64,000 nucleotides of DNA from positions 2,480,001 to 2,544,000 of the forward strand of contig NZ_CP147505.1 in the NCBI RefSeq assembly GCF_037201915.1, written 5' to 3'. Shown here piece by piece: positions 34,629-44,267 of this stretch. The position numbers and the translations under genes are program-made. The stretch is from Haloplanus sp. CK5-1 (GTDB lineage Archaea > Halobacteriota > Halobacteria > Halobacteriales > Haloferacaceae). Numbering within the stretch: position 1 is the stretch's first letter; each line of letters opens with the position of its first letter. Below the pieces are notes generated by a model. It saw nothing but the letters and a program-made list of their open reading frames with translations, had not been told where the DNA came from and did no database searches.

Positions 34629-35029
34629 CTCTCGGGGTCGAACTCCAGTGCGACGGAGTTGATGCAGTAACGTTCGCCCGTCGGGTCGGGGCCGTCCTCG
34701 AAGACGTGGCCGAGGTGACCGCCACACCGTGCACACGACACCTCGGTCCGCGTCATCCCGTGGCGGGTGTCCGTCTCGAAGGTCACCGCACCCTCGATGG
34801 CGTCGTAGAAACTGGGCCACCCGCTCTTCGAACTGAACTTGGTGTCGGAGTCGAACAGCGGCGCGCCACACCCCGCACAGGCGTAGGTGCCGTCCTCGGT
34901 CCGCTCGATGAGGTCGCCGCTGAACTTCGGTTCGGTGCCGCGTTCGCGGAGGACGTCGTACTCCTCTTCGGACAGGCGGTCACGCCACTCCTCCTCGGAC
35001 AGGTCGGCAGGGGATCGTTCCTCACTCAT
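34625..35029 (-). CDS. msrB: Peptide-methionine (R)-S-oxide reductase
   Basis: A 134-residue MsrB. Zinc ligands are CAGCG and CARCGGHLGHVFEDGP. The catalytic Cys is in RYCINSVALEF near the C terminus, and SKSGWPSFYDAI is the substrate-binding loop. It repairs methionine-R-sulfoxide in proteins. It stands alone and converges on uspA. Confidence 0.95.
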   Translation of the reverse strand: MSEERSPADLSEEEWRDRLSEEEYDVLRERGTEPKFSGDLIERTEDGTYACAGCGAPLFDSDTKFSSKSGWPSFYDAIEGAVTFETDTRHGMTRTEVSCARCGGHLGHVFEDGPDPTGERYCINSVALEFDPES

Positions 35030-35078
35030 ACACGCTCTAGGGACTGGGGACTCATAGCCTCGGCGACCGGCGCGACGG

Positions 35079-35753
35079 TCACGTCCGGGTCGGTACGCCG
35101 TCGAGAGCCAGCAAGTCGGTCAGTCCGTCGAGTTCGAACGTGGGTGAGACCGAGAGGTCGTACGCCTCGCGGTGGGGGCGGCGGACGAACGCCGAATCGA
35201 GGCCGGCGTTCCGGGCCGCCAGCACGTCGGACTCGCTGTCGCCGACGAAGAGGACGTCCGCGTCGGCGTCGAGATCGGAGAGGGCCCGCCGGAGGTAGTA
35301 GGGATCGGGCTTTTTCCGTATCAGGCTCCGGATCGTGGGCGAGCGACCGTACATCGGGTCGAAGAGGTCCCGCGTCGCGAAGAAGTCGTGCATGAACTCG
35401 ACGGTCGTCTGCTGGTTCGAACTGACGATGCCGCGGGGGGCGTCGATGGCGCGGACGGCGTCGAAGTCGTCGTACAGCGTCGCTCGGCCCGCCCGGAGTT
35501 CCGCGCGCTGGGCGTGTGAGGAGTAGTGGTCGCGGGCACACCAGAACCGCGACGGGTCGAGGCCGTACCGCGCACACACCGACGAGAGGCGGTCGGGTGT
35601 GACACCGATAGAGAGACGCTCGACGTCGTCGTCGTCCGGGTCGGGGACGCCGAGGGCGTCGAACGCCTCCCACGTCGCGCGCCGGAGCACGGGTTTGCCG
35701 ACCGGCTCGACGAGGACGCCGTCGTTGTCGAACAGCACCGCCTCGTAGGGCAT
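35079..35753 (-). CDS. HAD-superfamily phosphatase
   Basis: A 224-residue HAD hydrolase. Motif I is AVLFDNDGVLVEP (nucleophile Asp, with Asn-Asp in place of the common Asp-Leu-Asp order). Motif II is in GIVSSNQQT. The Lys motif and motif III are in KKPDPYYLRRALSDL and FVGDSESDVLAARNAG. It fits phosphoglycolate-phosphatase-like family members; substrate unknown. ATG 35753 is chosen over the longer upstream frame, which covers promoter-like, Pro/Ser-rich sequence. Confidence 0.88.
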   Translation of the reverse strand: MPYEAVLFDNDGVLVEPVGKPVLRRATWEAFDALGVPDPDDDDVERLSIGVTPDRLSSVCARYGLDPSRFWCARDHYSSHAQRAELRAGRATLYDDFDAVRAIDAPRGIVSSNQQTTVEFMHDFFATRDLFDPMYGRSPTIRSLIRKKPDPYYLRRALSDLDADADVLFVGDSESDVLAARNAGLDSAFVRRPHREAYDLSVSPTFELDGLTDLLALDGVPTRT

Positions 35754-35853
35754 ACGTGGGAGTTGGGGTCGACGGCGAAAAGCGTTACCGACCCCCGCGT
35801 CGCGTACCGCGGGAAAGCCGGGGTTTAATTCGCTCGCCCGCGATGTGCGCCCG

Positions 35854-36462
35854 ATGGGTGACGAGCGCGTGGACCGACGGACGATCATCGGGGCCGGGGT
35901 CGGGTTGCTCGCGTCGCTATCCGGCTGTGGGCGGCTGTTCGTCGAACCGGAGACGACGACGCCCGGTGGCGGCGAGACGCCGACACCGACGCCGACCGCC
36001 ACGGCTACGGGGACACCCACACGGGGGCCCCCGGCGACGCGGACGCCGACACGGACGGCCACCGCCGCTCCGCTTCCGAGCGACGGGATCGAGGTGCGGG
36101 ACCGACGGCTCTCGATCCGGCTGAACCCGACGAAGTCGTACGCGTTCGTCGGCTACCGATTCGAAGTGGAGAACACGGGCGACCGGCCGATCAGGGACGT
36201 GGAGTTCCGTGTCGATGTCCGCTACGCACACGAGGACGTCTCCCGGATCGTCGCCACCGACTACCCCCGGTTCTGGTTCGTCCCGCTGGAGGACCGGGAC
36301 GATGCCGACGAGGACGACGAGGACGACGAGGGACTGGACACGGACGACAGCGAACGGGTGACCGACGAGGTCCGGTTCGAACGCGACGGCCGCGCGGAGA
36401 AGTCGACCGCACTCGATCGGTTCGACATCGAACTCACGCTCCGCCGGGTCCGGCGGCGCTGA
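35854..36462 (+). CDS. Secreted Tat-type lipoprotein, haloarchaeal unknown
   Basis: A 202-residue protein. The N terminus MGDERVDRRTIIGAGVGLLA, with Cys soon after (SGCG), reads as a Tat signal with lipobox. A Thr/Pro/Gly linker of ~40 residues follows, then a beta-rich domain with VEVENTGDRPIRDVEF-like sequence (FEVENTGDRP). An Asp/Glu run (residues ~150-165) lies near the C terminus. It is probably anchored on the outer face of the membrane; function unknown. Confidence 0.7.
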   Translation: MGDERVDRRTIIGAGVGLLASLSGCGRLFVEPETTTPGGGETPTPTPTATATGTPTRGPPATRTPTRTATAAPLPSDGIEVRDRRLSIRLNPTKSYAFVGYRFEVENTGDRPIRDVEFRVDVRYAHEDVSRIVATDYPRFWFVPLEDRDDADEDDEDDEGLDTDDSERVTDEVRFERDGRAEKSTALDRFDIELTLRRVRRR

Positions 36463-36571
36463 AGCGGGGCGACGGAACGGGCGCCGAGCGTGGGGGACGA
36501 CCGCCGTGACAATAACTAAGTCGGTCGCCGTCCGAGTGTCGGCATCTAGCCGGCCCCGTTCGGCACTACCC

Positions 36572-37642
36572 ATGCTCGCGCTCGCCACCCTCGCACTGTT
36601 CCTCGCCGTCGGCCTACTGGTCGGTGGATACGCCGTCGCCCGGATCGACGGAATCGGCCACCGCCGGACCCTCGTCGTCGTGGCCGTTCTGCTCGCGGCG
36701 GGCGGTGTGACCGCACAGGCGATGCCGGTGTCCGTGACTCCGTCGTCGGAGTCGACGCCCGCGGCCGCACCGACCCCGGAGGCCGCGGCCGTCGCCGACG
36801 CGACTGGGGGGACGGAGGTGGTCGAGCGCAGTGAGGCGGCGAGCGACGCGTCGACGCCGTCCGACCCGGTCGGGAACGCGACGGTCGTCGCGGTGAGCGC
36901 ACCGGACCGCCTCACCTACCGGACCGAGTCCGGTGCCCGGCACACGGTGGGCCTCGCCGGTGTCGACGCTCCGGGCCTCGACGGGGGCGACCCCGAGACG
37001 TTCGACGGCGTCCTGACCAGCGACCGGGGGCGACGGTGTCTCGCCGACCACGGCCGGCGAGCGCTCGTCGACCTGCGCACCGACCTGCTCGACGAACAGG
37101 TGACCGTCCGAACGGTGGGGACGGCGAAGGGAACGAGGGTCGCCACCGTCGCCGTCGACGGGCGGCTCGTCAACCGGCGACTCGTCGAACGGGGTGACGC
37201 CCGGGCGACGGACCGGCGGTACGCCGACGCCGAACGGGCGGCGCGAAGCGCCCACCGGGGCGTCTGGTCGTGCGGCGTCGTCGAACCGGACCGGCCGCTC
37301 CGCGAGTCCAACACCTCGACACTCCGAATCGCGGCGGTCCACCCCAACCCGCCGGACGACGCCACCCCGGGAATCGGTGGCGAGTACCTCGTCGTCGAGA
37401 ACACCGGGGAGCGGGCGGTCGACCTCTCCGACTGGCACGTGGTCGTCGACAGCACGCACTACTACTTCTTCGACGACCGGCGACTCCAACCGGGGGCGGA
37501 ACTCGTCGTCCACGTCGGGGCGGGGCGCGACACCCAGGGTCACGTCTACTGGGCGGCCGGCCGTCCCGTCCTCGACGACGGGAGCGGGACGATCCGACTC
37601 GTCGACGGCGACACCGACCGCGCGGTTCGGCTGTCGTACTGA
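36572..37642 (+). CDS. Thermonuclease-like plus lamin-tail domain surface protein
   Basis: A 356-residue protein from ATG 36572; a GTG 66 bp upstream is also in frame. Two N-terminal hydrophobic helices (about residues 1-20 and 30-50) anchor it. Residues ~115-240 resemble a staphylococcal-nuclease domain (VGLAGVDAPG, then VNRRLVERGDARA, GVWSCG), but with DAPG replacing DAPE. Residues ~250-356 are a lamin-tail domain (GEYLVVENTGERAVDLSDWH). Such secreted pairs occur in haloarchaea; nuclease activity is unproven. Confidence 0.72.
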   Translation: MLALATLALFLAVGLLVGGYAVARIDGIGHRRTLVVVAVLLAAGGVTAQAMPVSVTPSSESTPAAAPTPEAAAVADATGGTEVVERSEAASDASTPSDPVGNATVVAVSAPDRLTYRTESGARHTVGLAGVDAPGLDGGDPETFDGVLTSDRGRRCLADHGRRALVDLRTDLLDEQVTVRTVGTAKGTRVATVAVDGRLVNRRLVERGDARATDRRYADAERAARSAHRGVWSCGVVEPDRPLRESNTSTLRIAAVHPNPPDDATPGIGGEYLVVENTGERAVDLSDWHVVVDSTHYYFFDDRRLQPGAELVVHVGAGRDTQGHVYWAAGRPVLDDGSGTIRLVDGDTDRAVRLSY

Positions 37643-37674
37643 CAGCCCCACGCGCCGACCGTGGCCGGCCGCCG

Positions 37675-37683
37675 AGTATAAAT
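37675..37683 (+). promoter_or_regulatory. TATA box ahead of the S-layer-like/RND exporter pair
   Basis: GTATAAATC lies ~80 bp before the ATG at 37761 in otherwise GC-rich DNA, so a leader of ~50 nt is expected. A GGTGAG element 4 bp before the ATG could act as a ribosome-binding site. Confidence 0.5.
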
Positions 37684-37760
37684 CGAAAGAACGTTCAACG
37701 AAGTTGTAGTTTGACTTATCGGATCGTCATCGTTATCATCGGCCGACCGCAGGTGAGATC

Positions 37761-39389
37761 ATGAAGCGGATCACGATTCTGTTCGTCGTCGGCCTGCTGT
37801 TGGTCGCGCCGGTCGTTCCCGCAGTCGCGTCGAGTCTTGTCTCGGGGAATCCGGTGTTGAGCGCCAGCGTCGCCGACGAGACCTTCCAGTCGAACGAGGA
37901 GGCACGACTCACGGTCGCCGTGACCAACGACGGCAACATCGAGGACGGCGGCCCGGGGCGGTTCGAGGAGCAGGTCCAGACGGCCCGGAGCGTCCAGATG
38001 CGGGTCGAAGAGGGGCGAATAAACGCCCCGATAGACGTGAAGACGGGGACGGTCACGGCCGGGAGCATCGGCCCCGGCGGGACGGCCCAGTTCGGCTTCG
38101 ATCTGGATATCGGCGACGCCGAACCGGGGCGGTACACCGTCCCCGTCGAGATCACGTACCGACACGCGCGAGCGGTGCTCTACGACGAGACGAGCACCGG
38201 CCCGGCCCAGATCGATTACGTATGGTTGGAGGAGGAGCGGACGGTCGATCTGACGATCCGAATCGAGGAGCGCGCGGAGTTCGACGTGGTCTCGGAGGGG
38301 TCGAACGAACTGCTCGCCGGCGACACCGGATCGCTCGCGTTCACCGTCGAGAACACGGGGAGTCAGACGGCGCGGAACGCGACGGTCCAGTTGGAGTCGC
38401 GGGCGTCGGGGCTGTTCTTCGGTAACGCCGACGCGCCGTCGGCGACCACCGGCGTGTTCGTCCGCTCGCTCGCACCGGGCGAGACGCGACGGGTGTCGGT
38501 ACAGGTGGGGGCCGACACCGACCTCTCGCCGGGCGAGTACCCCGTCGACGCCGTCGTCTCCTACCGCGACCGAAACGACGTCGCCAAGCGGTCGGACACT
38601 CTGACGGCGGGCGTCGTCGTCAAACCCGAGCGGAGTTTCGTCGTCGAGGACCTGACGACGCGGGACTTCCGGGTCGACGAGTCCGAGGCGACGGTGTCGG
38701 GGCGAATCGTCAACACGGGACCGGCACCGGCCCGGAACGTGGTCGTCAGGATGCGCGACGCCGGGCCGGTGACGCCGACGAACGGCGAGTCGGCGGTCGG
38801 CACCCTCGATCCGGGCGAGTCGGCCCCGGTCACGTTCACCGTGGCCATCGCGGGTGACGCCGAACCGGGGACCAACTCCTTCACCTTCGACGTGGAGTAC
38901 GAGAACGCCGACGGCGACGTGCAGATGGCGTCGAACCCGATTCGGAAGCGGGCGACGATCGACGAGTCACGCGACCGATTCGAGGTGGGGAACGTCTCGA
39001 CGACGGTGACGCCCGGCGGCACGGCACGGCTCACCGCCGACGTGCGATACGTCGGCGACGACCCCATCTCGGCGACCAACGCCAGGCTGTTCACCAGCGA
39101 TCCGCTGTCGACCTCCGACGACGGGGCGTTCCTCGGTCGGATGGAATCGGGCGAGACGGTGACCGCTTCCTTCCGGATCAGCGCGACGAGCGACGCCATC
39201 CCCAAACAGTACGACGCGTCGATCGAAGTGCGGTACGACGAGGCCGACGGGGACACGAAGTTCACGGACGGGATGCCGATCGGCGTGTCGGTGAACGAGA
39301 CCGAGGGCGGGCCGCCGGTCCTCCCGATCGTCGGCGGCGTGGCACTGCTCGTCGTCATCGTGGGTGGGCTCTGGTACCGCGGACGATGA
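37761..39389 (+). CDS. Secreted CARDB/S-layer-like protein (COG1361 type)
   Basis: A 542-residue protein. A Sec signal (MKRITILFVVGLLLVAPVVP) is followed by repeated Ig-like/CARDB modules at about 40-150, 175-280, 290-400 and 410-500 (each with FTVENTGSQTARNATV-like sequence). One C-terminal transmembrane helix (VLPIVGGVALLVVIVGGLWY) is followed by an Arg. In archaea such proteins are often encoded just before an RND/MMPL exporter, as here (45 bp), suggesting an extracellular partner of the transporter. Confidence 0.82.
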   Translation: MKRITILFVVGLLLVAPVVPAVASSLVSGNPVLSASVADETFQSNEEARLTVAVTNDGNIEDGGPGRFEEQVQTARSVQMRVEEGRINAPIDVKTGTVTAGSIGPGGTAQFGFDLDIGDAEPGRYTVPVEITYRHARAVLYDETSTGPAQIDYVWLEEERTVDLTIRIEERAEFDVVSEGSNELLAGDTGSLAFTVENTGSQTARNATVQLESRASGLFFGNADAPSATTGVFVRSLAPGETRRVSVQVGADTDLSPGEYPVDAVVSYRDRNDVAKRSDTLTAGVVVKPERSFVVEDLTTRDFRVDESEATVSGRIVNTGPAPARNVVVRMRDAGPVTPTNGESAVGTLDPGESAPVTFTVAIAGDAEPGTNSFTFDVEYENADGDVQMASNPIRKRATIDESRDRFEVGNVSTTVTPGGTARLTADVRYVGDDPISATNARLFTSDPLSTSDDGAFLGRMESGETVTASFRISATSDAIPKQYDASIEVRYDEADGDTKFTDGMPIGVSVNETEGGPPVLPIVGGVALLVVIVGGLWYRGR

Positions 39390-39434
39390 GAGAGGAGACG
39401 GAGGCGGACTCGGACGCCGACGGAGGGGTCTGAC

Positions 39435-41723
39435 GTGGGACGACTCAGTGACCTCTTCGGCGGCGTCGGCCACGAGGTGCAGGCCCACCCAGCCGCGACG
39501 CTCCTGGTCGCTGTGATCCTCCTCGTCGCCGCCTTCGGCGGGGCCGCCCAGATCACGAGCGTCACGGGCGATCAGGCGTTCACCGGCGAGAACCCGACCC
39601 TGGAGACGTTCGACGAGACGTTCGACCGGGGATCGATCTCCGTGTTGGTCCGGGGTGAGGTGAGCGATCCGGCGACGATCCGGGCGATCGACCGGTTCGA
39701 CGATCGGATGTCCCAGGTCGACGACGTGGCCTACGTGTCGAGTCCCGCCGATCGCGTCCGCGCGGAGTACGGTCGGATCCCCGACTCTCGGGCGAAGATC
39801 GAGCGAGCGATCGGTGATCCGGACACCGCGTTCATTCGGGTGACCTTCGAACCGGGGCTGACACAGCCCGAAGAGCGGCCGATCTACGAGGAGGCGACGG
39901 GGGCCGAGGAGTGGGCGCGCTTCCCCGCCGGCGTCGACGTGATCGTCACCGGATCGGCGGCCTTCTCCGCACAGCTGTCGGAACTGATCCAGCAGAGCAC
40001 GAACCAACTGCTCGGGCTCGCGGTCGGGCTGATGATCGTCGCCCTCTTTTTCCTGTTTCGGGGCGTCCGACTGCGACTCCTGCCGATCGTCGCGGTCTTT
40101 ACCGGCGTCCTGTACACGTTCGGCGCCATCGGCTACGCCGGCGTCCCCAACTCGACGCTGACGAGTTCCGTCTTCCCCATTCTGATCGGTCTCGGCATCG
40201 ACTACTCCGTCCAGTTCCACGAGCGCTACGAGGAGGAGTTGGAGGCCGCGCCGCCACGCGAGGCGTTGCCGCGGGCGCTGTCGGGGATCGGCCCGCCGGT
40301 GTTCGTGGCGATGCTCGCCGCGGCGCTCGGCTTCGGCGCGACGTGGATCTCGACACAGGGCACGCCCGCGTTCGTCTGGTTCGCTCAGACCTCGATCTTC
40401 GGCGTCCTGCTCACCTTCCTCGCGGCGATCCTGATCTTGCTCCCGACACTGACGCTGTACGCGCGGTGGCGGGGGCGAAGTGGCGGGACGGACGGCGATA
40501 GCCGGACGGACGGCGGTGACGGAAACGGGGGGCCGACGCCCGACCCCGACGAGTCGGAGCGTATCGGGGTCTTCGGGCGGATGCTCGGGCGGAGTGCCCG
40601 GACGCTCGCGGCCAACCCGGGGATCGTGCTGGTCGTCGCGATACTCCTGATGGGCGCGGGGTTCCAGGCGGGCACCGAACTGGAGACGCTCGCGGACACC
40701 GAGGAGTTCGTCCCGCAGGACCTGCCGGCGTACGTCGACCTCCAGCAGTTCCGTGCCCAGACCGGCGGCGGGAGCGCCGTCCAGTTCGACGTGATCGTCC
40801 TCGGGAGCGACCTCACACACCCCGAGGTGTTACACTGGATGGAGCGGTTCGAACACGTCGCCGTCGGTGCGCCCCTGGTCCAGGGGGTAGACTCGCCGGC
40901 GACGCTCGTCGCCGAACACAACGGCGGCGAGATCCCCGAGACACGGGCGGGCGTCGAACGCGTCCTCGAGGACGTGCCCGAGGAGGAGCGCGCGAACTAC
41001 TACAACGACGGCTACGCCCACATCACCGTCGTCGGGGCCGAGGACATGACGACCGACCAGACGCTGTCGTTCATCACGAACGTCGACAAGGCGATCACGT
41101 TCAGCAACCCGCCGCCGGGCGTCCAGGCGACGCTCACCGGCACGGCAGCCATCTCCCCGCCGTCGATCGTCGAGCAGATCGAGAACCGGAACGTGACGAC
41201 GGGACTGGGCGTCCTGTTTGTGTTCGGCCTCCTGCTCGCCTACTACCGACGGCTGACGAAGGCGGTCGCGCCGCTGATCCCGATGGTGTTCGTCATCGGG
41301 TGGCAGAACCTCTACATGGCTGCCCTGAACATCTCCGTCTCGCCACTCGGGGCGTCGCTGGGGGCCATGAGCGTCGGGATCGGGGCCGAGTACACCATCA
41401 TCGTGATGGAGCGCTACTACGAGGAGAAGGGACTCGCGGGCGTGGGCAGACTCGACGCCGTCGAGACGGCGGCCACGCGGGTCGGCAAGGCCATCTCGGT
41501 GTCCGGGATGACCACCGTCTTCGGCTTCTCGGCGCTGACGCTCTCGCCGTTCCCCATTCTCGCCGACTTCGGCTACCTCACTGTCGGCGTCATCTTCCTG
41601 ACGCTGGTGGCCGCGCTCGCGACGCTGCCGCCGACGCTGATCGTCCTCGACGGACTGGTCGACCGGCTGCCGACGCCGTTCTGGGCGGCGACCCCTGTGG
41701 ACGAGAGGGGAACGCATAACTAA
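39435..41723 (+). CDS. RND/MMPL-superfamily exporter (HAE3-like)
   Basis: A 762-residue transporter with 12 transmembrane helices in two repeats. Each repeat has one helix, a large external loop, then five helices (first repeat helix at ~15-38; clusters at ~185-340 and ~590-740). Signatures include GIGAEYTIIVMERYYEE in the second half and GLGIDYSVQFHERYEEE in the first, carrying the Asp/Glu residues for proton coupling. It starts at GTG 39435. Substrate could be lipid or isoprenoid; unknown. Probably works with the preceding surface protein. Confidence 0.9.
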   Translation: MGRLSDLFGGVGHEVQAHPAATLLVAVILLVAAFGGAAQITSVTGDQAFTGENPTLETFDETFDRGSISVLVRGEVSDPATIRAIDRFDDRMSQVDDVAYVSSPADRVRAEYGRIPDSRAKIERAIGDPDTAFIRVTFEPGLTQPEERPIYEEATGAEEWARFPAGVDVIVTGSAAFSAQLSELIQQSTNQLLGLAVGLMIVALFFLFRGVRLRLLPIVAVFTGVLYTFGAIGYAGVPNSTLTSSVFPILIGLGIDYSVQFHERYEEELEAAPPREALPRALSGIGPPVFVAMLAAALGFGATWISTQGTPAFVWFAQTSIFGVLLTFLAAILILLPTLTLYARWRGRSGGTDGDSRTDGGDGNGGPTPDPDESERIGVFGRMLGRSARTLAANPGIVLVVAILLMGAGFQAGTELETLADTEEFVPQDLPAYVDLQQFRAQTGGGSAVQFDVIVLGSDLTHPEVLHWMERFEHVAVGAPLVQGVDSPATLVAEHNGGEIPETRAGVERVLEDVPEEERANYYNDGYAHITVVGAEDMTTDQTLSFITNVDKAITFSNPPPGVQATLTGTAAISPPSIVEQIENRNVTTGLGVLFVFGLLLAYYRRLTKAVAPLIPMVFVIGWQNLYMAALNISVSPLGASLGAMSVGIGAEYTIIVMERYYEEKGLAGVGRLDAVETAATRVGKAISVSGMTTVFGFSALTLSPFPILADFGYLTVGVIFLTLVAALATLPPTLIVLDGLVDRLPTPFWAATPVDERGTHN

Positions 41724-41744
41724 CCGCGCACCGAGACGCCGGAT

Positions 41745-42656
41745 ATGCCCACGGCACCCGCCGATTCGGAGTACGGTACCAGCCTCGTCCCGACGGTCAC
41801 GCCCTTCTCGAACGGGTCGGTCGACGCCGACGCGGTCGCCGACCTCGCCGAGTTCGTCCTCGAGAACGGCGCCGACGGTCTGATCCCCTGCGGGACGACC
41901 GGCGAGTTTGCCAGTCTGACCGACGAGGAGTACGAGACGGTCGTCCGGACGAGCGTCGAGGCCGCCGACGGCGCGCCGGTCCTCCCGGGGGCCGCGGACA
42001 CGAGCGTCGCCGGTACCCTCGACCGGATCGACATCGCGGCCGACTGCGGCGCGGACGCCGTCCTCGTCGTCCTGCCGTACTTCCACGGCGCGAACGACCC
42101 CGCCGGCAACGAGCGGTTCGTCCGCGCGGTGCTCGAGGAGACGGCGCTGCCGGTCGTCCTCTACAACATCCCCTCGTGTGTCGGGCAGTCGATCGACGCC
42201 GACCTGGTCGACGCCGTCGCCGACCACCCCGACCTCGCCGGGATGAAAGACACCAGCGGCGACCTGACTCACCTCCTCGAGGTCGTCCGACGGACGGGCG
42301 ACGACTTCCACCTGTTCCAGGGGTTCGACAGCCAACTCGCGCCCGCGGTGTCGATGGGGGCGACCGGCGGCATCAACGCCGTCGCGAACTACCTGCCCGG
42401 CCTCATCGAGGACACCATCGACGCGGCGGCGGCCGACGACGTGGCGCGAGCGCGGGACCTGCAGGTCGACCACATCGGTCCGGTGTTCGACGTGTCGCTC
42501 GACCACGGGTTCGCCCCGGCGACGAAGGCGGCGCTGGTCGAACGCGGTGTCATCGACGACGACGAAGTCCGCCCGCCCCTGGTCGAACTCGACGACGACG
42601 CCCTCGCCGCGGTACGGTCGGTCCTCGACGACACGCTCGACGCCGTCACCGAGTGA
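41745..42656 (+). CDS. DapA/NanA-family aldolase (dihydrodipicolinate synthase-like or KDG aldolase)
   Basis: A 303-residue class I aldolase barrel. The GTTGEFASLTDEE motif binds pyruvate carboxylate. The Schiff-base Lys is in LAGMKDTSGDLTHL, and the Tyr in VVLYNIPSCVGQ. The family includes 4-hydroxy-tetrahydrodipicolinate synthase and 2-keto-3-deoxy-gluconate aldolase. An enolase-superfamily gene 1.6 kb downstream could fit a sugar-acid route, but no dehydrogenase is nearby. It follows the exporter by 21 bp. Confidence 0.85.
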   Translation: MPTAPADSEYGTSLVPTVTPFSNGSVDADAVADLAEFVLENGADGLIPCGTTGEFASLTDEEYETVVRTSVEAADGAPVLPGAADTSVAGTLDRIDIAADCGADAVLVVLPYFHGANDPAGNERFVRAVLEETALPVVLYNIPSCVGQSIDADLVDAVADHPDLAGMKDTSGDLTHLLEVVRRTGDDFHLFQGFDSQLAPAVSMGATGGINAVANYLPGLIEDTIDAAAADDVARARDLQVDHIGPVFDVSLDHGFAPATKAALVERGVIDDDEVRPPLVELDDDALAAVRSVLDDTLDAVTE

Positions 42657-42679
42657 GCACGGGGTCTGCCCACTCCCGA

Positions 42680-43369
42680 TCAGTAGAAAGACCAGTCGTC
42701 GTACACGTCGGAGGGATCGGCCTCGGCCACCTCGTCGTCCGCGACGAACTCGTCGACCTCCGCCACGTCCTCGCGGAGGCTCCGACAGACGGCAGCGAGG
42801 CGCTCGCGTTCGGCCTCGGCGATGGTGTCGTCGTTCTCCTCGACCCGTCGGAGCAACTCGCCCGTGCTCGCGACGATGCTCCGGGCGAGTCGGAGCGACT
42901 GGGAGGGCGGGTGGACGAACTCACAGAGCGCCACGTCGCCCGAGTACAGGTCGTAGTCGAGGCGCGGCAGGTTCGTCGAGTTCGAGTAGCCAAAGCCGCA
43001 CTTGAGCGCCGGCATCGGGTTCTGGAGACCGTTGACGCGTTCGGTGAACACCAGTTCCAGATCGTCGGCGAGGCGGCCGTACTCGTCCCCCAGCGCCCGC
43101 AACTCCTCGGTCGGGGGTGACTCCCCGTCGTCGTACTGGTCGTCGAGATCGTCGTAGAACCCCTCGAGGTCGAGGACGGTGAGCGCCACCAGTTGGAAGA
43201 TGCCGGTTTCGGCCTCGGCCAGCGCCCGGAGTCGGTCCCGCACCTCGTCGTACTCGCCGAGGAGGTGCGCCTCCCGGACGTCGTCGAGGACGCTTCGCAC
43301 CTCTCGCTCGCTGTCGTAGAACGCTTCGACCCATCGTCGTGGCGGATCGGCGTCGGTGGAGTCGGACAT
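42680..43369 (-). CDS. Haloarchaeal conserved hypothetical protein
   Basis: A 229-residue soluble, helical, acidic protein starting at ATG 43369 (a GTG two codons upstream is possible). Glu/Leu-rich helices run throughout (EREVRSVLDDVREAHLLGEY, AEAERERLAAVCRSLREDV). A mid-section contains ALKCGFGYSNSTNLPRLDYD. No catalytic or binding motif is recognised. It is convergent with the aldolase gene and divergent from the PHP gene. Confidence 0.6.
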   Translation of the reverse strand: MSDSTDADPPRRWVEAFYDSEREVRSVLDDVREAHLLGEYDEVRDRLRALAEAETGIFQLVALTVLDLEGFYDDLDDQYDDGESPPTEELRALGDEYGRLADDLELVFTERVNGLQNPMPALKCGFGYSNSTNLPRLDYDLYSGDVALCEFVHPPSQSLRLARSIVASTGELLRRVEENDDTIAEAERERLAAVCRSLREDVAEVDEFVADDEVAEADPSDVYDDWSFY

Positions 43370-43469
43370 CGTCACGGCATGTCGCCTTCGACAGCAAATG
43401 GTTTGTGCCGGAGCGGGCGAGCGACCCTCGAGCCACGAGGCTTATCCTTCCGCCCCGCGAACGGGAACC

Positions 43470-44228
43470 GTGAGCCAGACGACGATCCGGATCGATCCAC
43501 ACGTCCACTCCGAGGCCTCATACGACGGCCACGACCCCGTCGAGTTGCTGCTGGAGCAGGCGGCGGAGATCGGTCTCGACGGCATCGTCGTCACCGACCA
43601 CGACGTGATCCACGAGTCGCTCCGCGCGGCCGAACTCGCCCCCGAGTACGGCCTGTTCGGTATTCCCGGCGTCGAGGTGTCGACTGCCGTCGGCCACCTG
43701 CTCGCCATCGGAGTCGAGGAGATGCCGCCCCGACGGACCGGCCTCGAAGAGACCGTCGAGTGGATTCGCGACCACGGCGGCATCGCGGTCGTCCCCCATC
43801 CGTTCCAGCGGAGCCGGCACGGGGTGCCCCGGCGACACCTCGTCGACTGCGACGCCATCGAGGTGTTCAACTCGTGGCTGTTCACCGGCTACCGGAACCG
43901 GCGGGCGCGGCGGTTCGCTGCCGAGGGCGACTATCCTGGGGTCGCCGCCAGCGACGCCCACTCGGTCCCCCACGTCGGCCGGGCGTACACGGAATTCGTC
44001 ATCGACGACGCCGACCGGGCGTCCCTCGACGGCGATCGAGTGCTCGACGCCGTCCGGAGCGGCGCGACGCGGATGCGGGGGCGGCGACAGCCGGTGTTGA
44101 CCTCGGCGCGCCACTACGCCGTCGGATCGGCGCGCAAGAGCGGCTACTACGCGAAGGTCGGCGCGCTGAAGGGGCGATCCGGACTGACCCGTGGCGCGCA
44201 GTTGCTGTCCGACGCCGCCTCCCGCTGA
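43470..44228 (+). CDS. PHP-domain metal-dependent phosphoesterase
   Basis: A 252-residue protein from GTG 43470. PHP motif I is RIDPHVHSEASYDG, motif II is GIVVTDHDVIHES, and later ligands are in PGVEVSTAVGH, VVPHPFQRSRHG and AASDAHSVPHVG. These His/Asp residues bind a trinuclear metal centre that cleaves phosphoesters. Members range from nucleases to RNase AM-like enzymes; substrate unknown. It precedes the enolase-like gene by 39 bp. Confidence 0.85.
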   Translation: MSQTTIRIDPHVHSEASYDGHDPVELLLEQAAEIGLDGIVVTDHDVIHESLRAAELAPEYGLFGIPGVEVSTAVGHLLAIGVEEMPPRRTGLEETVEWIRDHGGIAVVPHPFQRSRHGVPRRHLVDCDAIEVFNSWLFTGYRNRRARRFAAEGDYPGVAASDAHSVPHVGRAYTEFVIDDADRASLDGDRVLDAVRSGATRMRGRRQPVLTSARHYAVGSARKSGYYAKVGALKGRSGLTRGAQLLSDAASR

Positions 44229-44267
44229 CGGCCACACCGTTATGCCCGTGGCCGGTCTGGTACCCGT

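Noticed and set aside
40830-42506. A 558-codon minus-strand frame
   Set aside because: Shadow of the RND exporter and aldolase genes; composition is Arg/Val/Asp-rich without motifs.
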